64,000 bases of DNA from the NCBI GenBank assembly GCA_018340805.1, contig JACMZG010001913.1, positions 12,682,097 through 12,746,096 on the forward strand, read 5' to 3'. Positions 1 through 12,724 of the stretch are shown piece by piece (within the stretch, counting starts at the first letter, position 1; every line of letters begins with the position of its first letter). A model generated the notes under the pieces. The model saw only the letters and a program-made list of their open reading frames with translations. It did no database searches and had not been told where the DNA came from. The stretch is from Microvelia longipes. Taxonomy: Eukaryota > Arthropoda > Insecta > Hemiptera > Veliidae. The translations under genes were made by a program, and so were the position numbers.

Positions 1-370
1 TCACGTACATGTAATACCATTCATAAAATATAACATGATATGTCATGTGCAGTATGCTGCACATGACATGAACACAACATGTCATGGCTACTTGGCAATA
101 TAATTCTATACATATAGTACATGACTAATATGGTTTTTATTTACATAATACGTACATATTCATGATTATATGTAGTTGATGTACATATTTGAGACATTAA
201 TGTACATGTATCAATGTATCACGCATGTAATACATATAATGTCATAATGAATTTAAAAGATATAATCAAGAATATGATACACATAAACATGACATACATG
301 ACGAATGTAAATATTCATGAGTATACCCGGCAAGATAACATGACATATTTTACATACGAATACAGAATAA
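1..370. repeat. ACATG/CATG-rich imperfect simple sequence
   Basis: The first 370 bases are dense in ACATG, CATGA and TACAT words without a fixed period. A perfect 13-bp stem (40-52 with 57-69, 4-nt loop) lies within it. No coding sequence is visible. Confidence 0.5.
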
Positions 371-1420
371 TGTAACAACAAATAATACGAAACAGCATTA
401 TAGCTTTTTAACTATTATAATACCCTTCTTTTACAATGTGATATATTTTTAGGTTTAATATGTCTGTTGCTTTTAAAATATTAGCGTCTAAAAGGTAGAT
501 TCATAAATGTTATATGGGTGTATATTCTGTTTTTTGTTGAATTATAATTATTTTTAATTATTCATTAATTTATAAACCAGTTTTTCGGTTTTTCAAGTAC
601 AAGTTCATTGCTTTATTAAATGATTTTAAAGTAACAGACATACTTACCTCGTATTAACATTGATCTCGTGAATCAAGGTGGAGTTGGGCTAGACTTACCG
701 AACATTTTGTTACAACGAGCTAGAAAATAAAAATGTTCGATTTGTACTTTTGCCTTTTCTGCATGAAATTAAAGTCAAGGAAAAGGAATGCTGGAAAATG
801 AAATCGGAAGTGTGAATCGGACAAAGAGATATTATTACTAGAGAGTTTAAAAATATATGTTTAAAAAAATAAATTAAAAAAAAAATCATTACCAAAAAGG
901 TACATTTTTGGTGCCGAAACTGAACCCTACTTCACATTGGTTAGCCGAGTTCCGTCCCGTAATCCTTTTTAATTCAATTATACTTAAAAACTACATAAAT
1001 ATTAAATTACATCAAACTACAGGCGTATTAAAAACTAGGTAACGTGCTACCTAAACTTAAACTAAACTTTGAAATAATACACTCGTGTCTCCACGAGAGT
1101 GTTTTAAATCAATATTAAACGTTTGTTTTCATCAATACTTTAGGTTGGTATTTATGAATGAATAAACGTAACAGCTATTTTAGTATGATTCTACCTTATG
1201 CAAATTCGGTTCAGAGTTATTAATATTTACGAGAGAGCGAACAGGCGTTAGAGCCACTTTATTGAACCATCTCCAACATTAAGGTACAATATCATTAATC
1301 AAAATACCTTCTCCTTTATATTTCATTCAGTGGTGTTCCACTCAAGTATACTGCTATTATTATTAATATAAAATACACTCTTTTATTTGCTTTTTATATT
1401 GCATCCTTATCTATGTTAAT
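371..1420. other. AT-rich noncoding stretch
   Basis: No ORF with family resemblance, no splice-site-flanked exon and no clear repeat was found. The only longer ORF (710-895, minus) is a low-complexity F/L/S-rich translation. Confidence 0.4.
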
Positions 1421-1575
1421 AATTCTGGCGCAGTGGTCTGCATTCCGGGTGAATTTCCTTTAAGATGCGTGTTTTCGAATCCATTTCTTGCTTAAGGTTT
1501 CAGTTTATGCTTTGTAACTTAAGCAGATAATCAATTATCAAGCACTACTCATTGCTTATTTTTCTTTATTATTTG
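1421..1575 (+). mobile_element. tRNA-derived SINE relic (family 1)
   Basis: A textbook RNA polymerase III A box (TGGCGCAGTGG, 1426-1436) is followed about 35 bp later by a near-consensus B box (GTTTTCGAATCC, 1471-1482). The 3' part, including CAAGCACTACTC, is shared with a second copy at about 60785-60960, and the head alone recurs at 59968-60015. No poly(A) or target duplication could be assigned, so the ends are approximate. Confidence 0.65.
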
Positions 1576-1639
1576 CACTAGTTTAAAACTCAGTTTGTGT
1601 TTGTCCTTAAAAATTGTAGGGCATTTTCTTTGAAAAATA

Positions 1640-1805
1640 CAGACAAAGCGAGTCCGAAAACGTGTTGCAGTATAAATTTGGCGAATTGTATATTCTGAGG
1701 ACGAGCGAAGCGAGTACAGCGTAGAGAGGATGAGCGTAGCGAGTCCGATGCGATGAGGTACCCCATATGAAAAGTGTCGAGGTTGCTCATACCCATTTTT
1801 TTTGT
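1640..1805 (+). repeat. 5S-SINE-like body with GAGCGAAGCGAG modules
   Basis: Contains the dispersed body also seen at 19.3, 39.2, 50.9 and 59.7 kb: GTGTTGCAGTATAAATTT, TATTCTGAGGACGAGCGAAG, and GAGTCCGATGCGATGAGGTACC running into a T-tract. The 5S-rRNA-like head of the family is not evident here, so this is a 5'-truncated copy. Confidence 0.55.
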
Positions 1806-1879
1806 TTCTGACAATTAGAATTGCACACAAAGAAGATGCACAAGTAAAAGCTGGAACTATATTTGCCATTGATTTGCCA

Positions 1880-3536
1880 AAGAAGATGCCAAAGTTGAAG
1901 CCGTAACTATATTTGCCATTATCGCGAAAGCCTTTATAATTTATTATTAATTTGTTACAATGTTAAGCATATTTATAGACTTTAATTAACAGAGAAAATA
2001 AATTGAGGAAAAGTTGTGTCAATAAGGAAAATTCTGCAGAGAAAAGTTTTGTTTGCTTTGTTAAATTTCATTGATTAAGGGAGACCTGTGGAGCTGGAGT
2101 TTCCGTCTTACTACTTCAATACTTCAACCCTCTGTTGAATAAAACCATTAAATAAGATTTTTCATTCATAAAATCCTTACTGATGTTTAATAAATAGTAT
2201 ATTATGCTACCAGGCTGTGAAGTGGGTGTTTTTTATAAACCGCGACAAATATATTTACTGCCGAACGAAGCGAGACACTCAATATTGCCAGGGTTTAGAA
2301 AGCACATTACAGCCACCGGTGAATGTAGCTTTTAAAAAACTTTAAAAACGTAAGATTAAATTTAAACTTTTTAAACTACTTAAATATATTTGTCTTTAAT
2401 GATAAGCAAAGAATTCTATCTTCATCTTCATATACGATACCTTAAAAAAGTCAATATTTTTTTTAAACAAGTTCTTTATTGACAAAAGTATACATTTATT
2501 TTGTGTAAACTGAAGCCATAAATTGATTTGGGGTGATTTGTGCCTCTTTATTTTTATTTTATTTATTTATTTATTTTGGTATGAAGTTTGGTTATTGTTT
2601 GAGGTGTGAGGGGGTTTGTTTAGGTTAAGAATAATTTCCTGTTTTTTGGTTTGGGTATTTTAATTTTTATTTTTTTACAGGATTTTCAAAAGATCAATGT
2701 TTGATGGCGTTTTAGTAGGTTTATATTGTGAAAGGATTTTGCAGGAGTGTCAAAGAGGGTTTTCTATGCTGTCTGTAAACTGACTTTTGATGAATCAATT
2801 TTGCATTTGCCTGTAAAATTGAGGGAATCAACAGAAACCTCAATTAGATAGGTCGGATACGCGGGTCCTGGGTGTAAAGGTTGTATTAATATTATATTTT
2901 TTTATTTAACAAAATATTTATTGAACTGTTAAGAATAAAATTCTAGGTTAATATATTAATAGTAAATAAAAACTCTAAAGTACTGAAGTCTTCATTATTA
3001 ACCTAGAATATATTTTTTACCTATATTTTTATAAATATACCTATATTTTTTATTAACATAGAATATATGTTTGGGGTTTTAGTTGTTAGGATTTGGTTTC
3101 TTGATTTTTTTTGAGGCTAAGGGGAATAGTTAATTTTATTTACAAACTGAAGTGTATATATTATATTTTTTTAATTTTGAGAAGAGCAGAGTCTTGATTC
3201 TTCCAGCCTTGCCTTGGATATCTTGAATTTTTACTTCTTGATATAATTTTGGTGGCTCTGTCTTGTATTTGGGACAATCTAGTAGAATAAAAGTCAATAT
3301 AATGAGTAAAAAGAAGATAATTTTCTAATAACTTCAGCCACATAGCAAATTAGTCTCTTGGTGAGAACTCCTATATTCATGTTTTTTTATAAGAAGTGTA
3401 TTAAAAATTCATATGTCGAAGTATCCTAGAATTTTCTCTTGCAACTTTTAAATTAAAAATATGCTATTATAGAGAATTTTTAATGAAAAAGTGAGCTTAT
3501 GACATTGGTGGAAGAGGAGACTCACTAATTAAGAAT
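1880..3536. other. AT-rich noncoding stretch
   Basis: No gene is recognised. It contains a short duplication of TATATTTGCCATT (about 1858-1918), a GAACGAAGCGAG fragment near 2262, and a 14-bp perfect inverted repeat (2938-2951 with 2996-3009). Confidence 0.4.
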
Positions 3537-3538
3537 AT

Positions 3539-3606
<68 letters not shown>
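3537..3606. repeat. (TA)n tract
   Basis: About 70 bp of TA dinucleotides with one TATTATA interruption. Confidence 0.95.
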
Positions 3607-3608
<2 letters not shown>

Positions 3609-3609
3609 T

Positions 3610-4585
3610 GATTTTAGGTTTTTAATGTTGTTATGCTTTATTGCAGCACTAAATACGACAGTATTTTTAACTTCCCTGGGAGTAAAAGATTTCTTGTAAT
3701 ATAATTGATTTTTAAAGAATAGAATAGGTTTTAGATTCTTAGCTTAGTATTTTACAGCCCTGGTACCTATTTTTAATAATGAAGAGTGTTTAATTTTAAA
3801 AATTCAATTACTTCAGTTAAGTGTGTCTGCTTTAATACAATATAATGTAAAATTTAAATGTTTTAATGTGGAGAAGCGTTGATATAGCAGAAATGGAACT
3901 TCATATTTTTTTATTTTTATTTAAGCAAATACATTAAATGGTGAAACTTTTGATGACTGAGTAAAGAGAAAGATGTTGTGTTTATCTTAAATTTTACTTT
4001 TCCTCATTTATACCGTAGGTATATAGGGAAAGTATAGTGTTTTCCTATATTACAAATCCAATACTTGATATCACCTGAATTATCCGTAATTATCCGTTTA
4101 ATCACGGATTAATTAATCTCTGTGTAGTGTGTGAGTGTGCGTGCGTGTGTAAAAATATTGACAAAAAAATAAAATATGATATAAAAAAAATATGAAAAAT
4201 ATTAAGACATACCAGAAATTTGGATTGTCTAAAGAAATTAGATCACAATCGAATTCTATTAAAAAGGCAAAATTTCGAAAATTGATTTGTCTTATAAGTA
4301 TTAGATTGAAATCAATCTAATACTTAGATTGATTAGATATTTTTTTAATTTCTCTTTATTTAATAAATTACAATTTTTAAATCTTCAAATTAATCTTGAG
4401 AATATCCCTCACTAGAGGCGTGGCCTGTGCTGATATTATCAATATATAAAAATCTATAATACAAATCTATGATATTAGATATTGATTTATAGAAGAAAAA
4501 GATAATAAGAAATGATGAGACATTAATAAGACGTCTTTTCTAAAAAGGAAACTAAAGGAATGCTTTTTATCTAATGATGTTACGC
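3610..4585. other. AT-rich noncoding with one perfect hairpin and a repeat fragment
   Basis: At 4005-4060 there is a fragment of the dispersed family that begins CCTCATTTATACCGTAGGTA. A perfect 14-bp inverted repeat with a 2-nt loop lies at 4296-4325. No coding sequence is visible. Confidence 0.45.
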
Positions 4586-4589
4586 GAAC

Positions 4590-5120
4590 TAAAAGTAAAT
4601 CTCAGAATAATCTATTCATTTTATAAAAAATTCATAAACCAAAAATAAATCTTAAGAAGAAATAATAATCTTATTAAAAATTATGAATTAAAAAGTAAGA
4701 CTTAAGAAAAACTAATAATCTTAATAAAAATTCATGAACTAAAAAGTAAGACTTAAGAAAAACTAATAATCATAATAAATATTCATAAACTAAAAAGTAA
4801 GACTTAAGAAAAACTAATAATCATAATAAATATTCATGAACTAAAAAGTAAGACTTAAGAAAAACTAATAATCATAATAAAAATTCATAAACTAAAAAGT
4901 AAGACTTAAGAAAAACTAATAATCATAATAAATATTCATGAACTAAAAGTAAGACTTAAGAAAAAACTAATAATCATAAATATTCATAAACTAAAAGTAA
5001 GATTTAAGAAAAACTAATAATCATTATAAATATTTATGAACTAAAAAGGAAGACTTAAGAAAAACTAATAATCTTAATAAAAATTCATGAACTAAAAAGT
5101 AAGATTTCAGAAAAACTATA
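4590..5120. repeat. 51-bp minisatellite, about 10 copies
   Basis: The unit contains CTAAAAAGTAAGACTTAAGA followed by AAAACTAATAATCATAATAA, repeated with a period near 51 bp and single-base length variation in A runs. It ends about 1 kb upstream of the TATA box of the cuticular gene at 6239. Confidence 0.85.
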
Positions 5121-5493
5121 GTTATCATAGGTGATTCTAAAAGGGCTATGGCGGCTAAAGCTCCCATGGCTTGAAATTAGATTTTCTACCTCCCATGGAA
5201 AACATATTGACTTTTCACCAACTAAAACTAAAATTTAATTAAACTTATACACGTGAAAAACCAATGTTAGCTTTTATCTATTAAAACACTGCCAACTTTT
5301 TCGAAAAGAGACAATTTTCTAGTGCAACTTAATTATTAAATGCTCTACAAATAAATCAAGAAATTAATAGCCATAAACTAGTTTAGAAAAGAAGTTGTGT
5401 TAAAGTTGAAAGATAAGAGTCAATATTATAACATTAAAATCAAATAACGAAATTCATTCAATACATTTTCACTTTTCCTCATTTATACCGTAT

Positions 5494-5860
5494 GATTATA
5501 CAAGCTAAACAGTGAAACTCAAGAAAACTATTGATCTTTTTAAAATTATACAAGCTAAACAGTGAAACTCAAGAAAACTATTGATCTTTTTAAAATTATA
5601 AAAACTAAATAGTGAAACTCAAGAAAACTATTGATCTTTTTAAAATTATAAAAACTAAATAGTGAAACTCAAGAAAACTATTGATCTTTTTAAAATAATA
5701 TAAACTTAATAGTGATTAAGTTTATTAAAATAAATAGTGAAACCCGAGAATGTCAATTGATCTTAATAAATGTTTTATAATCTGAGGAGTAAAAATCAAG
5801 AAAACTATTGCTCTTATCAAAATTATTATAAAGTAAAAAGTTATAATGAAGAAAAACTAT
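5494..5860. repeat. 50-bp minisatellite related to the preceding array
   Basis: Four clear copies (CTAAACAGTGAAACTCAAGA, then AAACTATTGATCTTTTTAAA, period 50) followed by more diverged copies to about 5860. The shared order CTAAA-AGT-A-ACT-AAGAAAA-CTA-T-ATC suggests common ancestry with the 51-bp array at 4590-5120. Confidence 0.75.
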
Positions 5861-6145
5861 TAATTCTTTAGGAATTAATTTGTTTTTTTTTTCATGTATG
5901 AAAAAGCAAATATTAACCAACAAATATCTAACTATTGAAGCTAACAACTTCAAACCACCAAAAAAACTTAAAGTCCACCTACTTCCTTTGCTTATTTAAA
6001 TTATAACAAAACCCGAACTCGTAAATAGGAAATTTAAGACTTTAGATTACTGAGCTAATATTTTCAATGTCAGGAAGGTTCTCGTATTCCGAGGCCATTT
6101 CTTTATTATAACTGCACATTAGAAAAATGTTGTACCAAGTGTGGG

Positions 6146-6185
6146 GGATATATAAAGGCTGACAGAACCTGGACTAAGTATCACA
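6146..6185 (+). promoter_or_regulatory. TATA-box promoter of the W-rich cuticular gene
   Basis: TATATAAAG (TATAAA at 6151-6156) lies 32 bp upstream of a TCA initiator-like start (about 6181-6183). That would leave a 5' UTR of roughly 56 nt before the ATG at 6239. The spacing matches canonical arthropod TATA/Inr promoters. The transcription start itself is inferred. Confidence 0.7.
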
Positions 6186-6238
6186 GTCCCTTGCTTGATT
6201 AGGAATAAGCTTTGGAGGTGCAATAAGGACAAGTCACC

Positions 6239-6250
6239 ATGAACGCTTTG
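6239..6250 (+). CDS. Exon 1 (4 codons) of the W-rich cuticular gene
   Basis: CACC-ATG has a good start context, and the donor GTAATT follows directly after codon 4. An ATG-plus-three-codons first exon with a phase-0 intron inside the signal peptide is typical of insect cuticle protein genes. The gene at 41586 (minus) has the same structure. Confidence 0.75.
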
Positions 6251-9200
6251 GTAATTATTTTCAATAATATTAATCAAACTTAAAAATAAAATTTTTAATT
6301 ATAAACAATCAAAAGCAATAAAAATGGCAAATAAAAATTACCCTTTAACTATCAAAAAAGCAAAAAGTTATATTTATTTAAAATGTGTAATTTAATAGAT
6401 GAAAAAAAAACCTTTGAAAAAGATATTAATAACTAAAGTAGTACTTTGTAATAAACTCTATAGTAAATGGATTAAAATAAAATTTAATCAAACAATACAT
6501 TATCTACAAAAAATCAAAATGATTCGTTTATAAATTTAAGTGATAATATTAGTTATTTTTTTTTATTTTTCACTGAAAAAATTCGGAAAACTCAAAAATT
6601 CCATAACATACAATAATTTTCTTTTTTCTTTATTATTATCACCGACTCCTTCGCCAATTTTTACCCCTCGCCAACATTTAACAATCTTTCCAATTAAAAA
6701 ATTATATTGTTTTTCCTTTTCCATATATATTTTTTTTCAAATATTTAATTTTAACTTTACGTTAATATGTTTATGTTTATTATGTTTGAAAAGTAAATTA
6801 ATCAAAAATTTTATTTAATTTAAAATTATTTTATTGATTTAAAATTAACAAGGCTTAAATTGAATATTTATTAAGTTATAAATAAATTTGATTTTCTTAA
6901 AAATCATTTTATGTTACATTATTAAGTTTTACATTTCCATAGAATGTAATGAATTTAAAGCAATTGGAGGATGGCTAGGTAAATAATAAGTCTGTTCTTG
7001 GGTATTTTCGGTCTTTAAGGTATCGAGCTTCGAACACTAGCTTTGCAAAACATATTTAATTTTCTTTCCCGTCATTATCAGCAACACAAAACAATGACAA
7101 TTAGATTTCTTTCTCTTTCTAGTCAAAAAACATATTTATTTTTCTTTCTCGTGTCAGCAAACATATTTAGCAAAACATATTTAGTTTTCTTTCTCGTGTC
7201 AGCAAACATATTTAGTTTTCTTTCTCGTGTCAGCAAAACTTTCTCGTGTCAGCAAAACATATTTAGTTTTCTTTCTCGTGTCAGCAAAACATATTTAGTT
7301 TTCTTTCTCGTGTCAGCAAAACATATTTAGTTTCTTTCTAGTCAATGTATTTTTTGATTATAATTATCACATTATAACAATAAAAATTAAGTAAATAATC
7401 AACCAAACAAAGTACAATTTTTGTTTATATACTGTAAATGCAGTACATAAACAAAAATTATAATTTTTTAATACTGTAAATGCAGTATATAAACAAAAAT
7501 TACAATATTATAAAATTACACAGTATCGAAAGCTCAATTTACGTTAATTATTAACGAACCTGATAAGAACACAAAAAGTTAAAATCAATTTTGTAGAGCC
7601 AGTTCAACGAGAAATATTTACTTTCCTCAACTTAATTATCCGTAGTTTAAAGTTCAATAGGGTCCCTAATAATTAGGAATGACTAGACGTGTATGTAGTT
7701 TAGAGTCCTAAACAAACAAAACGCGTCGGTTACATTATTCGTTTCGGAATACTAGAATAGAATATGTAGTGGTAAAAAAAAACTTTTAAAAATTGTCAAA
7801 CTAACTGTTTTGTTGCAAAAAACTTTAGCAAAACATCTGACTTAAATCTTCATGGTTTTTCTTTAAATTAAACCATGTAAATTACAAATGTTCTTATTTC
7901 CTTTTGAATTTTGTCAGAAAATGACGTTTGGGTGGTTGTTTGTTTGCTGGGTTTTTTTAATTAAAGAAAATTTGGTTTTAATCTATAGAAAAAAGGAATA
8001 AATAAATTGAAAAAGATCTAAAGTTAGATATACACCTTTACTCTAAACTTTAGATCTAGACCCTTACATTAAAACTCTAACTCTTACATCTAAATATAGA
8101 TCTAGATCTAGAGTTAGAGAAGATAAGGGTATTCAGTAAAAGTTTTAGAAGCATCGAAACGCGAAAAAATGTGTAGTTTTCAAAACAATACCGTAACTAT
8201 ATGTAGGATTTGACAAATAGTTGATTTATTTGAATGTGTTCAATATTGAAGTCATAATTTCACGCGTGTTAGTTAAAATGTATGTTCTTATATTCATTTC
8301 AAAAGAAAAAAAAATTCATTGATAAGTTAGTTTATACAAAACATCGCATTGAAAAGGATAGGATGTTATGAAAATAATTAGTTTTTGTAAAACTCAACAA
8401 ATTTCTCATTAGGATGCCTACACCTTTGACAAGCTATGGATTCATTTTGTAATAGGAAACCACAAAAATTCAACTACTATAAGCAAAATAATTAGTTTTT
8501 GTAAAACTCCACAAATTTCTCATTAGGATGCCTACACCTTTGACAAGCTATGGATTCATTTCGTAATAGGAAACCACAAAAATTCAACTAATATAAGCAA
8601 AAATTGTTTTTGTAAAACTCAACAAATTTCTCATTAGGATGCCTACACCTTTGACAAGCTATGGGTTATTTCGTAATAGGAAACCACAAAAATTCAACTA
8701 ATATAAGCTAATATAAGCAGCAACTTTTCAGCTAATATAAGCAGCATATTGCTGAAAAGTTTTTTAGATATCTGTTCTTTTAACATGTGATTTAAAATTA
8801 AAACTTTCAAAAACTTATTTTAAAAAAAAAAAAAAAATATTAGGTTAAAAACATTCTTTCATACTCTGATCTGAAACATTACTTTTTGCAAGTTATTTCC
8901 AAAATCACTTCCTTGGGATTAATTTTACTTCGGTCCATCATTACATTCCAACTTTTATCCATATCATAAAAAAATAAAACAATAAAAAAAACGATCAAGA
9001 CCGCTACACAAAACCATAAATATGAAACGCCTACAATACAATTTAAACAATGCTAAGTCCATTTAAGTCCTCGACCGTGAAAAAAAATCAAGACCGGTTA
9101 TTGATATCTATTACTTTGCGGACAGTAATAGACTTCCTTCTTCATAAAGTCACGCTTTAAGTCCTACGGGATATGTAACAAAACTGGACAACCCTCGGCC

Positions 9201-10885
9201 ACTCCCTGTCAGGGCAAGGTTAAATATTTAAACACGATGGTAATCAGTGAACGCATATTATATTAATGAAGCAAACTATTATAATATTATCTAGACTGTT
9301 CTGTACTATTCTAGATTTAAAGTGCAATTAATTATTTCATCTATGAACTGTTGCACCTATAAATATAATGAACAATTTCAAGAAAATTTCGGTTATTTTT
9401 TAACTATATAATTATTACATGAAAGGTAAAAGGTACATACATTATTTAAAAAGCAATTTTACTTTGATTTATAATTTGCTTTATTTTATATTTTTAAGCA
9501 AAAATACAAAACTGTGATAGATAAAAGGTTTTATTTAAAAAAAATCATACATAAATAATATGTTTATGTATAAGATACGGTACATTATTTCGACACTTCT
9601 ATCATCGATTGTTCTGAAAACCACCTCTTTGACTCATTTCACCTTTGTAAGTTCGCTAAATCGAAGTTAAAATTTTGATATTACTACTATGCGAACTGAT
9701 ATGTATTGATTTTATAGTTTTGCATTGTTAGTATTTTCTAAAACAATCTCTATGGGTTTGCAAATCAAAAGCTTTTAAAATGTTGAGAGGGAATTGAAAG
9801 TTTAGGGATAAAGTTGGAGGCAGGGCGGAGGCGGTGTGACATCATGAATAATGATGAAGAGTTAAGTAAAACATCAAGTTTTGATAGGTTAACATTACGA
9901 AGCTTGGTGGGAGTTGGTTACAGGCTTAGTGTTTTTGTTACCAACTATAGTATAATGATCTTTACAAAGTTTGAACTCTGTTATCAAAGTGAGATGAGCA
10001 TGAGTTTATCTTAATAGAAGGTTAAGTTGATTGATGACTAATAAATTTAAAATTGTTTAGTATTTTTGTTTCTATAGAGGTTTCTAATTATATTCATTGG
10101 TTTTACAGGTAGTTTTTGCGACTGTGATGAGCGTAGCCTACGCCCAACATTGGGGAGGTCACGGACAATGGGCCGGCCACAACAATGCCCCTGGACTTCC
10201 TCAGGATACTCCTGAAGTAGCTGCTGCTAAAGCCGCTCACCTCGCTGCTCTCGCTAAAGTAAACCAGAACAACGGTGGTGTTTGGGCCGGTCAGTGGGAC
10301 AATGATGACGGACAATGGCACGGAGACCAGAGCGGAAACTGGAACAACGCAGCTGCCAACACCCAATGGAACGGTGCTGGTCAATGGCAAACTTACGGAA
10401 ACGGTGGAAGGTGGAACGGTCCTCTCGCTCTTCCCCCAGGTTTCGACAACAACGGTGCTCCTCTTCCCGTACAAGACACCCCTGAAGTAGCCGCTGAAAA
10501 ATCCAAACATTTCGCTCTTTACAACGGTGCTCGTTCCGCCGGACCTTACAACGGTGCCTGGAACGCCAACAACGGAGCCTGGAACGGAAACAACGGTGCC
10601 TGGAACGGCAACAACGGTGCCTGGAACAACAACAACGGTGCCTGGAACGGTAACTCCGGACACGGAAGATGGAGGCGTCACGCCGTACTCGCCGCTCCCC
10701 TCGCTGTTGCTCACGCTCCAGTCCTCGCTCACACCGCTATCGCTACTCCCATCGTACGCACCCACGCTATCGCAGCCCCAGTAGTCGCTCACACCGCTAT
10801 CGCCTCCCCCGTCCTCACTCACTCCGCCATCGCCACCCCCCTCATCAGCACCCACGGCTATGCTCATGGTCTTGCCCACTGGTAA
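6239..10885 (+). CDS. W-rich low-complexity cuticular protein, 2 exons: join(6239..6250,10109..10885)
   Basis: A predicted secreted structural cuticle protein of 262 residues. Exon 1 encodes only MNAL. A GTAATT donor and TTTTACAG acceptor join it in phase 0 to exon 2, completing a signal peptide (residues 1-16, ending VAYA) before QHWGGHGQW. The mature part has two DTPEVAA-AK/EK-H modules (about 37-52 and 127-142), a G/N/W-rich region with five NGAW repeats (about 152-183), a basic RWRRH step (about 191-195), and an A/H/T/V/P-rich tail with repeated HTAIA(T/S)P to 262. No Rebers-Riddiford consensus is present, so it resembles low-complexity cuticular proteins rather than the CPR family. The DTPEV modules are shared with the large minus-strand cuticular gene in this window. 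The coding exon is far more GC-rich than its surroundings. I am confident of exon 2 and fairly confident of the exon 1 link. Confidence 0.85.
7140..7335. repeat. About 31-bp minisatellite in intron 1
   Basis: Repeats of AGCAAAACATATTTAGTTTT and CTTTCTCGTGTC, about six copies, some truncated. The array explains the repetitive ORF in this stretch. Confidence 0.8.
8374..8705. repeat. Tandem triplication, period about 114 bp
   Basis: Three near-identical copies containing GGATGCCTACACCTTTGACA and GTAATAGGAAACCACAAAAA. The first-to-second spacing is 114 bp. The high identity implies recent duplication. Confidence 0.85.
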
Positions 10886-10985
10886 TTTATTTATCGTCCT
10901 CGCCTCCGCAACGAACCAAATCTACTCATGGTGACTTTTGGTCACATCGACTGACTTACGTTTTAATTAGTTAGACGTTACCAAT

Positions 10986-10991
10986 AATAAA
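10986..10991 (+). terminator. Polyadenylation signal AATAAA of the W-rich cuticular gene
   Basis: AATAAA lies 100 bp after the stop codon, so the 3' UTR is about 120 nt. The cleavage site is not directly visible. Confidence 0.65.
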
Positions 10992-11339
10992 TTATGCAAA
11001 TTTGAGACAAGATCTCATCAAAAAAATATGTCTTTTTACTTTTACCCTTTTTAATCCAAAATATTAGCAAAAGAGCAATTATAATTTCTTTGGTCGTTCA
11101 GAAAAGAAATGACATCACCCAGAAAAAAAGTTAAGAGTTAGTTTAAGTCTTTGGTAGGTTTTTAGCGTTGCTACGTTTCTATAGGTTAGTTCATATATTA
11201 GATACACTTAAACAGTTCCATTATAGTTCTCAAGAGTTCTTTGACTTCGATAAATATAAGTTATAAACAAATAGTGAGACATAAAATAAATCACACCTTA
11301 AGCTTAATCACACTAAATTAAAATTAAGGAACGAAGTAC

Positions 11340-11397
11340 CTCAAAACTTTTCTTCATCGTATCGTATCGGACATGCTTCGCTCGTCCTTGCAGAATA
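11340..11397 (-). repeat. Fragment of 5S-SINE-like body
   Basis: Read on the minus strand it contains GGACGAGCGAAGC, GTCCGATACGATACGATGA and AAGTTTTGAGGTAC, in the same order as the other family copies. It abuts the (TA)n tract at 11398. Confidence 0.5.
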
Positions 11398-11570
<173 letters not shown>

Positions 11571-12413
11571 TGCCTAATTCATATTAGGGCCCCTTGGTAT
11601 GTAGGTTAGGGCACTTTTAGGCCGAACCCTACTCGAGCCTTTTTGGCTCAGTCCGCAACTGATCTAGGGTGTCAGTGATAAAAAGGAAAAAAAAATAACT
11701 TTTACAAAAATATATAGGTAATATAATACAAGTCAATATCATCAAGTATATAAAGGAGTAATTAATTCTGAAATATAAAGAGTAATTACACTTATAAGAG
11801 TAATTAATCTTTATAATTTATAATATAACATATAAAAGTAATTTAGATTTAGAAAGAAAAAACCTTGAAAGAAAACGAGCTTAAATCATGGCATAAAATG
11901 TTCTATGGTAACCAACCAAAGAGGTTGTTTATGGCCCAACAATAAAAAATCCAATTAGTCAAAAACATTCTGCCTAGGCTTAGCCACCATTTATAATTGC
12001 TTGATATTAAAGAATCCAAATTATTTTATTATAGGCACTTTTAGTAAAATATTGATAGAAAATTACGCTCCTTTATAAAAGTGTGTATAAAGTTATTTCC
12101 GTTCTTGGCTAAACTATTGCTCATCTCTTTCATCCTCAAATGCCCTACCATAAAAACTCCATAAAATTCAATTTTTGCATAAATTCATTTTTCATGCAAA
12201 TTTTTGGGTAGTAGTTCCAAAATATTTGACATAGTTACTAGTTCGTCCTTAAGGAAACTTACTCATATTTCCAACGAGGCATTTCACCTATCTAGCTTGA
12301 ACAGTTTAAACACTATTAACAATTTTATGATGTGAGGTCAAATATTTTTCAAAAATATTAAATTTAACCTTGTAGGAAAACGGTTGGAGATAGGGGTTGA
12401 TATTGAAACACCC
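11571..12413. other. AT-rich noncoding stretch
   Basis: No gene or clear repeat is visible beyond AT-rich sequence. Confidence 0.4.
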
Positions 12414-12581
<168 letters not shown>

Positions 12582-12600
12582 TTAGTATTAGTCTCCATTC

Positions 12601-12651
12601 TATAAACGATTGTTATTGATAGACACTGGATGAGACGAATTAATTACAATC

Positions 12652-12658
<7 letters not shown>
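12601..12658. repeat. 13-bp perfect inverted repeat
   Basis: TATAAACGATTGT (12601-12613) is the exact inverse of 12646-12658, with a 32-nt spacer. It lies between two (TA)n tracts. Confidence 0.7.

Positions 12659-12718
<60 letters not shown>
12654..12718. repeat. (TA)n tract
   Basis: About 65 bp of TA followed by a short TG run. Confidence 0.95.
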
Positions 12719-12721
<3 letters not shown>

Positions 12722-12724
12722 GTG

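Larger units (their letters stand above)
6251..10108 (+). other. Intron 1 of the W-rich cuticular gene (3.86 kb)
   Basis: AT-rich, beginning GTAATT and ending TTTTACAG. It contains a 31-bp minisatellite (7140-7335), a tandem triplication (8374-8705), a duplicated inverted motif around TACTGTAAATGCAGTA (7425-7500) and a run of AGATCTAGA-like palindromes (8035-8115). The ORF at 9814-10014 inside it shows no family resemblance. Confidence 0.7.

Noticed and set aside
7043..7330. 95-codon ORF with VFFLVSAN repeats
   Set aside because: Translation of a 31-bp minisatellite inside an intron.
9814..10014. 66-codon ORF just upstream of exon 2 of the W-rich gene
   Set aside because: Lies in the intron, has no family resemblance and is not needed for the spliced frame.
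10103..10879. 258-codon ORF on the minus strand opposite the W-rich cuticular exon
   Set aside because: It is a mirror of the codon usage of the sense exon (GGT/ACC/AAC-rich). Its S/V/G repeats mirror the sense repeats, and it has no promoter or splice context.
10275..10974. Plus-strand ORFs in the other two frames over the same exon
   Set aside because: Shadows of the repetitive sense frame (TTVPGT and RSHRYR repeats).
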